A stretch of DNA of 6,171 nt from Phycisphaerales bacterium UBA7708 (GTDB taxonomy: Bacteria > Planctomycetota > Phycisphaerae > Sedimentisphaerales > Anaerohalosphaeraceae): assembly GCA_002482415.1 (NCBI GenBank), contig DLFY01000254.1, positions 2,982-9,152 of the forward strand, written 5' to 3'. Shown piece by piece: positions 1-5,110 of the stretch. The position numbers and the translations under genes are program-made. Under the pieces are notes generated by a model. It saw nothing but the letters and a program-made list of their open reading frames with translations, ran no database searches and was not told the DNA's origin. Position 1 is the first letter of the stretch. Each line of letters begins with the position of its first letter.

Positions 1-1441
1 CCACGAGGTGAATGTTGGAGGCGGGGACGTGAATCCGCACTTTGTCGGCGTATTCGATGGTCAGGTATTCACCGGTGCGGCCGGCCTTTTCCATCATCTC
101 GATACCGAGAAAGCGGCCGATGCCGTAGGCTACATGAACGACGTAATCGCCCTTGCCCAGGTCCATCAGGCTGTCAATCGGCGAGACCGACCGCAGCGTA
201 CGGATGCGCCGCCGGACGGAGGCCTGGCCGAACAGTTCGTGATGGCTGATGACAATCGTTCGCAGGCTGCGGAGGATAAAGCCCTGCGACACAAATCCGG
301 TCCGCAGTTTCAGATGCGGCGGGACGCCGCCTGCGGTCTGCTGGAGGATTTCCTTGACGCGGGTCATCTCCGCCTGATTTTCGCAATAAAGCAGGACGCG
401 GCAATCCACGGCCCGTTCGATTAAATCCGTCAGGGCGTTGCGGCCTTCTTTCCAGAGGCTGCCGGCTTTGTGTTCGAATTCCTGGGCACTGGTGACGTCC
501 AGATGAATGCTGTCCGAATCGGCGGCAAAGCGGCTGATTTCAAGACAGGTAAATCGCTGCAGGGCCTTATAGATTGAAGCCCACGGGAACATCCCGCGCG
601 GGTCGTCGAGGCGGCTCAGGAAGACTTCCGAGACTTCGGCAATCTGCGTCGGCTCTTCGAGCACCACAATCGTCTCCGGCGGCAGGACATTGATGAATAA
701 CTCCGTTGCCTGCGCGATGGACAGGCTCTGGCCGACGGCGGCGACCAGGGTAATCTGTTTGAGTGCTTCGCCGGAGCGCTGGGTGTCCAGGTCGATCAGG
801 CGGATGCTTTCGATCTGGTCGCCGAAGAATTCCACGCGGACCGCCTGCGGCTCAGAGACTGAGGACCCCGCTGACGACAGACTGACGGGGGCAAAGATAT
901 CCAGAATCCCGCCGCGATGGGCGAACTGGCCGGGGTAGTCCACACTGTCGGTCCGCTCGAAGCCCGTTTCGACCAGCCAGACGATGATGTCCTGCGGGTC
1001 GAGGGTTTTGCCGGCGGCCAGTTCCATCCCGCGCTGACGCAGGGTATCGACTTTGGGGATGGGCTGATTGAGGGCCTGGACCGAGGTGGAAATCATGCCG
1101 CTGCGGGGGCCGGAGACGGGCTGGGACAACTCCAGCACCAGACGCAGCCGCTGGGAGCCGATTTCGTCGGTCAGGTTGTCTTCATTGCCCGGCGGGCTTT
1201 CCCAGACGGGAAAGGTCTGGGCCGGGGTGCCGCCGAAGGTCTGCAGATCGTCGCAGACACGGTCGGCATCGTCGATATGCGGACTGATATACAGCAGCGG
1301 GCGGTTGAGTGTTTTTACGATATGCGAGGCCAATAAAGGCGCAAAGGATCCCCACGTCCCGTCGGCTTTGACCACCCCCCCGGCGGCCTGTTCCAGTCGG
1401 GAAACGAGCTGGCAGATTGTCTTATCCTGAGTTAAATTCAT
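1..1441 (-). CDS. mfd: Transcription-repair coupling factor Mfd, N-terminal 480 codons (runs off left edge)
   Basis: Mfd recognises RNA polymerase stalled at DNA lesions, releases it with an ATP-driven translocase and recruits the UvrA nucleotide-excision machinery. Translating the complement from ATG at 1441 gives an uninterrupted 480-codon frame to the window edge. The UvrB-homology module is visible: FPVWESPPG near residues 77-85, SQRLRLV at 96-102, HRGGILDIFAPV at 175-186 and VEFFGDQIESIRL at 203-215, followed by QRSGEAL. The RNA-polymerase-interacting (CarD-like) domain starts at 431 with GDYVVHVAYGIGRFLGIE and continues through TGEYLTIEYADKVRI to HVPASNIHLV at the edge. UvrB itself lacks that domain, so Mfd is the better call. 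Family members are about 1100-1150 residues, so the helicase motor and the C-terminal regulatory domain lie outside the window. The upstream frame reads ATG-CAC-TGA just before this ATG, which fixes the start. There is no strong Shine-Dalgarno; the only AGGG lies inside a hairpin arm. It lies 92 bp downstream of the phosphofructokinase gene on the same strand. Confidence 0.95.
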   Translation of the reverse strand, partial: MNLTQDKTICQLVSRLEQAAGGVVKADGTWGSFAPLLASHIVKTLNRPLLYISPHIDDADRVCDDLQTFGGTPAQTFPVWESPPGNEDNLTDEIGSQRLRLVLELSQPVSGPRSGMISTSVQALNQPIPKVDTLRQRGMELAAGKTLDPQDIIVWLVETGFERTDSVDYPGQFAHRGGILDIFAPVSLSSAGSSVSEPQAVRVEFFGDQIESIRLIDLDTQRSGEALKQITLVAAVGQSLSIAQATELFINVLPPETIVVLEEPTQIAEVSEVFLSRLDDPRGMFPWASIYKALQRFTCLEISRFAADSDSIHLDVTSAQEFEHKAGSLWKEGRNALTDLIERAVDCRVLLYCENQAEMTRVKEILQQTAGGVPPHLKLRTGFVSQGFILRSLRTIVISHHELFGQASVRRRIRTLRSVSPIDSLMDLGKGDYVVHVAYGIGRFLGIEMMEKAGRTGEYLTIEYADKVRIHVPASNIHLV

Positions 1442-1450
1442 CAGTGCATC

Positions 1451-1486
1451 GCCCTGAAAGGGATTTTCAGGCGGCCCTTTCAGGGC
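1451..1486 (-). promoter_or_regulatory. Perfect 12-bp inverted repeat just upstream of the mfd start
   Basis: GCCCTGAAAGGG (1451-1462) and CCCTTTCAGGGC (1475-1486) are exact reverse complements separated by 12 nt. Read on the minus strand, the hairpin ends 9 nt before the mfd ATG. It has no following T-run in that direction, so it is a poor intrinsic terminator for the upstream phosphofructokinase gene. Its 3' arm contains AGGG, the only Shine-Dalgarno-like motif near the mfd start. The structure is directly visible; a role in translation control, RNA processing or partial termination is inference. Confidence 0.6.
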
Positions 1487-1533
1487 GGTATTTTAATGAT
1501 GCATATCCACCCAGGGTGCTGCCCCGGATAGAG

Positions 1534-2631
1534 CTATATTCCAAAGCTGGTGCCGACGGCTTTGGCGGCGGCAATCAGCGTATGATTCATCGGAACGGTC
1601 TTGATGCGTCCGGCGGTCTGACCCAGCGGGATGCTGTCGAGCCGGCCGTTTTTCATGACGACCAGCCGGTTGGGCTTGCCCTTCATCAGCAGTTCCATCG
1701 CATAATGGCCGAACTGGGTCGCCAGCGCCCGGTCAAACGGACTGGGCACGCCGCCGCGCTGGACATGTCCGAGGTTGACCGCCCGGCAGGAAATGCCGGT
1801 CAGATCGGCCAACTGGTCGGCCAGCATGAAGGAGATGCCGCCCAGACGAATCGGGTCGGGGCTGTTGGCGATTTTTTTGGCCACGACCATCTTGCCGCCT
1901 TTGGCCTTGGCGCCTTCGGCTACACAGATGATGCTGAACCGCCGTCCGGTTCTGGAGCGACGCATCACATAATCGGCCACTTTGCTGATATCATACGGGA
2001 TTTCGGGAATCAGAATCACATCGGCCCCGCCGGCGGCCCCGGCATACAGGGCAATCCAGCCGGCGTAGCGGCCCATGACTTCCAGCAGCATCACGCGATG
2101 GTGCGAGCTGGCAGTGGTGTGGAGTTTGTCGATGGCTTCAGTGGCGGTATTGACGGCGGTGTCGAATCCGAATGTGATATCCGTGCCATACAGGTCGTTA
2201 TCAATGGTCTTGGGGACGCCCATGACTGTCAGGCCTTTTTTGACAAAGGCCGCCGCGGAGTTCATCGTGCCGTCGCCGCCGATGCAGATCATGGTATCGA
2301 TGCCGCGTTTGGTGAGATTGATGACGCACTGCTCGGAGACGTCTTTGTTGACGGTCTTTTTACCGAGGGTTATCGGGTAGCAGAACGGGTTGGAGGTATT
2401 CGACGAACCGAGGATGGTGCCGCCGACGGTGAGGATACCGCTGACATTGCCATAATTGAGCGGGTGAATCCGATCCTCGATGAGGCCCTGATAGCCGTCC
2501 TCGATACCATAGACCTCGAGGTCGTAATGATTGATCGCTGTCTTGACAACGGCACGAATAACCGCGTTCAAACCCGGGCAGTCTCCGCCGCCGGTCATGA
2601 CCGCTATTTTTTTGATCTTTGCCTTGGCCAT
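1534..2631 (-). CDS. pfkA: 6-phosphofructokinase (Gly104/Lys124 mixed-signature type)
   Basis: This enzyme phosphorylates fructose 6-phosphate to fructose 1,6-bisphosphate in glycolysis, in the cytoplasm. The 365-residue protein carries the full family signature: the donor loop TGGGDCPGLNAVIR at 13-26, GGDGT at 118-122, PKTIDND at 140-146 with catalytic Asp144 (E. coli Asp127), MGRYAGW at 186-192, PEIPYD at 209-214 and GHVQRGG at 288-294. The residue equivalent to E. coli Gly104 is glycine (Gly121), which in this family favours ATP over pyrophosphate. The equivalent of Gly124 is lysine (Lys141), as in pyrophosphate enzymes and in plant and trypanosome ATP enzymes. ATP dependence is therefore the better guess, but pyrophosphate use is not excluded. 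Length is slightly above the classic 320 residues of E. coli PfkA. The start at 2631 is supported by AGGAG at 2638-2642, 6 nt upstream. It has its own -10 box and lies about 120 bp past the terminator of the lipoprotein gene, so it is probably transcribed independently. Confidence 0.96.
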   Translation of the reverse strand: MAKAKIKKIAVMTGGGDCPGLNAVIRAVVKTAINHYDLEVYGIEDGYQGLIEDRIHPLNYGNVSGILTVGGTILGSSNTSNPFCYPITLGKKTVNKDVSEQCVINLTKRGIDTMICIGGDGTMNSAAAFVKKGLTVMGVPKTIDNDLYGTDITFGFDTAVNTATEAIDKLHTTASSHHRVMLLEVMGRYAGWIALYAGAAGGADVILIPEIPYDISKVADYVMRRSRTGRRFSIICVAEGAKAKGGKMVVAKKIANSPDPIRLGGISFMLADQLADLTGISCRAVNLGHVQRGGVPSPFDRALATQFGHYAMELLMKGKPNRLVVMKNGRLDSIPLGQTAGRIKTVPMNHTLIAAAKAVGTSFGI

Positions 2632-2637
2632 ATTGTA

Positions 2638-2681
2638 CTCCTGTATGGAATTACCCTGTTATTTCGAACGACAGCATTATA
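2638..2681 (-). promoter_or_regulatory. Putative phosphofructokinase promoter (-10) and ribosome binding site
   Basis: On the minus strand a perfect TATAAT lies at 2681-2676, about 45 nt before the ATG, and AGGAG lies at 2642-2638. No good -35 hexamer is found at 17 nt; the best-placed sequence is CTTTAA at 2704-2699. The -10 overlaps a hyphenated palindrome, TATATC-G-GATATA, at 2678-2690, which could be an operator or chance AT-rich symmetry. A weak -35 with a strong -10 would fit activator or repressor control, but that is inference. Confidence 0.5.
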
Positions 2682-2753
2682 TCGGATATATTGGTGCATT
2701 AAAGTGAAAAATCGATTCGTTTATTCGGGACAATCCCGGCGGAATCACCCCAT

Positions 2754-2788
2754 AAAAAAACCCGCCCGCATCAGGCGACACGGGCGGG
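2754..2788 (-). terminator. Intrinsic terminator of the GDSL lipoprotein gene
   Basis: On the minus strand CCCGCCCG (2788-2781), a 12-nt loop and CGGGCGGG (2768-2761) form a perfect 8-bp all-GC stem, followed directly by seven T (2760-2754). It starts 24 nt after the TAG stop of the lipoprotein gene and separates it from phosphofructokinase. On the plus strand no T-run follows, so it should act only leftwards. Confidence 0.9.
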
Positions 2789-2812
2789 CATGGTCTCGGG
2801 GCTGCTGGTATC

Positions 2813-3607
2813 CTATTTCATCAGTTTTTCAACGGTGGGCAGAATCGATTCGCCCCAGATGATATAGCCCTGCTTTTCGGGGTGCAGCAGGTCGGGCATG
2901 ACCTCGCGGGTCAGCACATTCTGGTCGTTGAGAAATTTGGGGTTAATGTCGAGGAAGAAAATCATTTTGCCATCGGCAAGCCGGGCGGCAAGCTGGCTGG
3001 CCTTGTCGTTCTTGGCCCACTGCGGATTGTAGGTCGCGCCCTGGGTCTTGTCTTTGCGCTGGGCGTCGTCGCCGCGCGGGAAGATGGCCAGAATGAGTAC
3101 CCTGGTCTGGGGCAGCTTGGTCCGCAGGGTGCAGACAATCGCTTCAATGCCTTCGGCAATCTGTTCGGCAGAGTACTGGTCGCCGCCGGAGTTGTTGGTG
3201 CCGATCATGATGACCGCCAGTTTGGGGCTGATGCCGTCAACGGTGCCATGTTCCAGGCGCCAGAGGACATGTTCGGTCTTGTCGCCGCTGAAGCCGGCAT
3301 TGACCGGATTCCACTTGCCGAAATAGCTGTCCCATAGTTCCGGCTGTCGTTCCCAACCGTGGGTGATGGAGTCGCCGAGAAACAGAATACCGACATTGCC
3401 CTGCTTGACGCGTTCGACGACGGCGGCCTGACGCTTGGTCCACCACTCATCCGGACGCGGCACGGGAATGACGGCTTTGTTGGTCGAGTCTTTAAGCTGG
3501 CTTTGGACCTGACTGCAGGACAGTTTCGCTGATGAGCATCCCGCGATGGTCAGGCTGATGGCGATGAGGATTGCTGCGATGGATGACACTACCCTTTGGC
3601 TGTTCAT
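2813..3607 (-). CDS. SGNH/GDSL hydrolase lipoprotein (PAF-acetylhydrolase-like esterase)
   Basis: This is a predicted lipid-anchored esterase or deacetylase of the SGNH superfamily; the substrate cannot be read from the sequence. Numbering from ATG 3607 gives 264 residues. A hydrophobic signal segment (about 7-22) ends in the lipobox I-A-G-C with Cys24, the expected lipidation site. Catalytic blocks are complete: block I FLGDSITHGW with nucleophile Ser80, block II NAGFSGD with Gly105, block III IGTNN with Gly136 and Asn138, and block V DLLHP with Asp239 and His242. The stretch HVLWRLEHG after block II is typical of PAF-acetylhydrolase-IB-like bacterial homologues, some of which act on acetylated carbohydrates. 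The frame is open to an ATG at 3649, but ATG 3607 is preferred because AGGA lies 8 nt upstream and the signal peptide then starts normally. It is divergent from the secreted peptidase gene, with 176 bp between them, and ends at its own terminator. Acetylated sugar side chains are a plausible but unproven substrate. Confidence 0.92.
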   Translation of the reverse strand: MNSQRVVSSIAAILIAISLTIAGCSSAKLSCSQVQSQLKDSTNKAVIPVPRPDEWWTKRQAAVVERVKQGNVGILFLGDSITHGWERQPELWDSYFGKWNPVNAGFSGDKTEHVLWRLEHGTVDGISPKLAVIMIGTNNSGGDQYSAEQIAEGIEAIVCTLRTKLPQTRVLILAIFPRGDDAQRKDKTQGATYNPQWAKNDKASQLAARLADGKMIFFLDINPKFLNDQNVLTREVMPDLLHPEKQGYIIWGESILPTVEKLMK

Positions 3608-3783
3608 GTTTGCTTCCTTTCTATTGTCTTTTTTTAATTGTATTAACAACCTGTGTGCTATTGTATAAAGAAAACTGTGTTTTAAAAGTAAAAACTTGCT
3701 TTTGGACGGAGCTTTGCGATATACTGCCGGTCCTGCGTAAATACTATGGTGTGGTTAATGATCAAGCAATCAGGAGAATGACG
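3608..3783. promoter_or_regulatory. Divergent promoter region between the lipoprotein and peptidase genes
   Basis: This 176-bp AT-rich gap must drive both neighbours. For the plus-strand peptidase, TTGCTT (3696-3701) and TATACT (3720-3725) are spaced by 18 nt and leave a leader of about 50 nt. For the minus-strand lipoprotein, TACAAT (3665-3660) is a good -10 about 53 nt before the start, but no convincing -35 accompanies it. A second plus-strand pair, TTAACA (3643-3648) and TATAAA (3664-3669), has only a 15-nt spacer and is less likely. No clear operator symmetry was seen. Confidence 0.4.
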
Positions 3784-3786
3784 ATG
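3772..3786 (+). promoter_or_regulatory. Ribosome binding site that fixes the peptidase start
   Basis: AGGAG at 3772-3776 lies 7 nt before ATG 3784 but only 1 nt before the in-frame ATG at 3778, so initiation at 3784 is favoured. The longer open frame back to 3571 would put this site inside coding sequence and bury the signal peptide. Confidence 0.75.
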
Positions 3787-4464
3787 AAGAATTGGGTGTG
3801 TACTGCGGCGATACTGTTGTCTCTGGCCGGCTGGACCTGTGCCAAAGTGACCGTGACTCTGGATGTCGAGGAAATCAAGGACGATGCAAAGCTGGTCGCA
3901 TGGGCCAATCAGGCCAAGGAACTGATCGAGCAGTGGCATCCGCGGCTGCTGAACTTCATTCCCACCAGGGATTTTGAAGCGCCTACGGATGTCAAACTGG
4001 TCTTCCGCAAAGGCGACGAAGGCATCGCATGGACCTCGAACAAGCAGATTACCGTGATGTCGGGCTGGATTACCAAACACCCCGACGATATCGGGCTGGT
4101 CTTCCATGAACTGGTGCACGTGGTTCAGCAGTACAAAAGCCGCATCCCCGGCTGGGTCGTCGAAGGGGTCGCGGATTATCTCCGCTGGGCGCTGTATGAA
4201 GGCAAGCCGCTAAGCTGGTTCCCTGTGAGCAGCAAAGCCAACGGCTATCGCGACAGCTACCAGGTCACCGCCGGATTTTTCCTGTGGCTGGAAACCGACC
4301 GCTGCCCGGGCATTGTAACCAGAATCAACACGGCTGCACGCAAGGGCGAATATAAGGATGCGATTTTTACGGACCTGACGGGCGCGTCACTTGATTCGCT
4401 GTGGGCCGACTATATGGCGGATCGAAAAGCGGCAAAAGAAAAATCGCCGTCAACGGAAAAATAA
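3784..4464 (+). CDS. Secreted basic-secretory-protein family peptidase (HExxH)
   Basis: This is a predicted exported metallopeptidase-like protein of the basic secretory protein family, first known from plants and also found in bacteria; the substrate is unknown. From ATG 3784 it has 226 residues. Residues 1-20 form a signal peptide (K2, hydrophobic AAILLSLAG, likely cleavage after Thr-Cys-Ala at 20). The HExxH zinc motif HELVH is at 108-112, within VFHELVHVVQQY. It is followed by WVVEGVADYLRW at 125-136, whose Glu127 or Asp131 is the probable third ligand. IAWTSNKQITVMSGW at 81-95 and the C-terminal LTGASLDSLWADY at 198-210 also match the family pattern. The tail after 210 is short, charged and lysine-rich. 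Length is typical of the family (about 200-230). Its stop codon falls in the loop of the convergent neighbour's terminator. The divergent lipoprotein esterase next door suggests a shared extracytoplasmic or degradative role, which is inference. Confidence 0.87.
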   Translation: MKNWVCTAAILLSLAGWTCAKVTVTLDVEEIKDDAKLVAWANQAKELIEQWHPRLLNFIPTRDFEAPTDVKLVFRKGDEGIAWTSNKQITVMSGWITKHPDDIGLVFHELVHVVQQYKSRIPGWVVEGVADYLRWALYEGKPLSWFPVSSKANGYRDSYQVTAGFFLWLETDRCPGIVTRINTAARKGEYKDAIFTDLTGASLDSLWADYMADRKAAKEKSPSTEK

Positions 4465-4477
4465 TCAACGGCGATTT
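4430..4477 (-). terminator. Intrinsic terminator of the zinc-ribbon gene, nested in the peptidase 3' end
   Basis: On the minus strand AAATCGCCGT (4477-4468), a 17-nt loop and ACGGCGATTT (4450-4441) form a perfect 10-bp stem. The tail continues TTCTTTTG, giving a U-rich run ATTTTTCTTTT. It lies 58 nt beyond the zinc-ribbon stop codon. The plus-strand peptidase stop (4462-4464) sits inside its loop. In the plus direction no T-run follows, so it should work mainly leftwards. Confidence 0.75.
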
Positions 4478-4493
4478 GAAATTCACAAATAAT

Positions 4494-4536
4494 CTCGGCG
4501 GCCGCCTGCAGCACAGCAGACGGCCGCGAGTTTTTT
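4494..4536 (+). terminator. Intrinsic terminator of the peptidase gene
   Basis: CTCGGCGGCCG (4494-4504) pairs with CGGCCGCGAG (4521-4530) with one bulged G, and CTGC (4506-4509) pairs with GCAG (4516-4519) further in. Six T follow at 4531-4536. It starts 30 nt after the peptidase TAA. The T-run overlaps the reverse-strand TAA stop (4535-4537) of the zinc-ribbon gene. Confidence 0.85.
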
Positions 4537-4780
4537 ATCGATGTGCCATTTCCAGCGGCGGTGCTTCACGTTCATGCTTGAGCATCGCCATGAAGAATTC
4601 GCTGAAGTCCGGCGTGATGCCGTCGGCTGCGTAACGAATCGTATCGGCAGGCTGAGTCTGTGGCTGTGCGGCGGGAACCAGCAGCACTCTCTGACATTGT
4701 CCGCATCGCACTTTTTTTCCGGCGTAGGTTTCGCCGAGGGCATATACATGACCGCATTGGTCGCACGTAAATCGAATCAT
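4535..4780 (-). CDS. Small zinc-ribbon protein, 81 residues (MJ0042-like)
   Basis: The function is unknown. The N-terminal half is a compact zinc ribbon with Cys6-x2-Cys9 and Cys26-x2-Cys29 in the arrangement FTCDQCGHVYALGE...AGKKVRCGQCQRVLLVP. This resembles the MJ0042-type finger that often opens planctomycete proteins, where it is usually fused to a much larger partner. Here it stands alone. A Pro/Gln-rich linker (about 36-45) leads to a predicted amphipathic helix DFSEFFMAMLKHERE at about 58-72, which may be a partner-binding segment. There is no signal peptide or membrane helix, so it is likely cytoplasmic. The start is supported by AGGAG at 4793-4789, 8 nt upstream. It converges on the peptidase gene and is divergent from the MFS gene. 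DNA, RNA or protein binding are all possible; nothing in the sequence decides between them. Confidence 0.82.
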   Translation of the reverse strand: MIRFTCDQCGHVYALGETYAGKKVRCGQCQRVLLVPAAQPQTQPADTIRYAADGITPDFSEFFMAMLKHEREAPPLEMAHR

Positions 4781-4872
4781 CTTAAAAACTCCTTTCTTCT
4801 ATCCAATCCTCGGCGTCAACTATCTGCCGATTTTTTTCTTAACTTGTTCTACTGCTTTCATAGAGTAAGACG

Positions 4873-4914
4873 GCAAAGATGGAAATTTGTTTCAACAAAA
4901 CCGAAAATCTTTGC
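4873..4914. repeat. Nested inverted repeat in the intergenic region
   Basis: The outer arms GCAAAGAT (4873-4880) and ATCTTTGC (4907-4914) are perfect reverse complements. Inside them TTTGTT (4886-4891) and AACAAA (4894-4899) form a second perfect pair 2 nt apart. The inner pair is not centred in the outer loop. It could be a protein-binding operator pair or an RNA hairpin in the leader of either neighbour; neither is proven. Confidence 0.5.
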
Positions 4915-5095
4915 GCGCACCGGCTTGTCCAGGGATATCTTTCCATTCTTTTGTGCAGCACCCTTTTTCGGAAATTCCATACTTTCAATGACTTAAGAAT
5001 AGATATGGACGCAAAAGATAGATTTTTACAGAATTTGACCAGACGCTTTGCACATCCGTACTTTTATGGTATGTTATGACACATAATTTGTATTG

Positions 5096-5107
5096 GAATC
5101 TGGATTC
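5096..5107. repeat. Short inverted repeat immediately before the MFS start
   Basis: GAATC (5096-5100) and GATTC (5103-5107) flank TG and end 3 nt before the ATG. The 2-nt centre makes it a weak RNA hairpin but a possible small protein-binding site. It occupies the position where a ribosome binding site would be expected. It may be chance. Confidence 0.3.
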
Positions 5108-5110
5108 AAA

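Larger units (their letters stand above)
4781..5110. other. 330-bp AT-rich divergent intergenic region
   Basis: This gap lies between the zinc-ribbon gene (leftward) and the MFS gene (rightward) and must hold both promoters. It is clearly more AT-rich than the flanking genes. For MFS, TTGACC (5035-5040) is a reasonable -35, but the best -10 at 18 nt (TACTTT, 5059-5064) is weak; TTGCAC (5048-5053) with TATGTT (5070-5075) is an alternative. On the minus strand TTTCCA and TATGAA with a 17-nt spacer (about 4885-4857) is a weak candidate for the zinc-ribbon gene. I saw no tRNA, and the short open frames lack ribosome binding sites. The main structure is a nested inverted repeat at 4873-4914. Confidence 0.5.

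Noticed and set aside
8..1430. Several plus-strand open frames of 80-140 codons (8-424, 690-938, 917-1336, 1068-1430)
   Set aside because: All are antisense to mfd, which is supported along its whole length by conserved motifs; none has a ribosome binding site or domain.
1504..1530. Possible terminator hairpin after the phosphofructokinase stop (TATCC/GGATA)
   Set aside because: Only a 5-bp outer stem with imperfect inner pairing and no T-run; too weak to list.
2726..2738. Small hairpin CGGGA-caa-TCCCG upstream of the phosphofructokinase promoter
   Set aside because: Only five base pairs, no T-run on either strand and upstream of the likely transcription start; probably chance.
1417..2862. 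A 481-codon open frame on the plus strand
   Set aside because: It lies antisense to phosphofructokinase, whose family motifs are unmistakable. The antisense translation is low-complexity Gly/Asp/Ala/His-rich with no recognisable domain, and the openness is a by-product of GC-rich codons in the true gene.
2882..3337. 151-codon plus-strand open frame
   Set aside because: Antisense shadow of the GDSL lipoprotein gene; no recognisable motif.
3571..3783. N-terminal extension of the secreted peptidase back to ATG 3571
   Set aside because: It would cross the divergent promoter region, overlap the start of the lipoprotein gene and place the signal peptide internally; AGGAG before ATG 3784 decides otherwise.
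4879..5079. 66-codon plus-strand open frame in the intergenic region
   Set aside because: No ribosome binding site, no recognisable domain, and it spans the nested repeat and the likely promoter of the MFS gene. I cannot support it as a gene.
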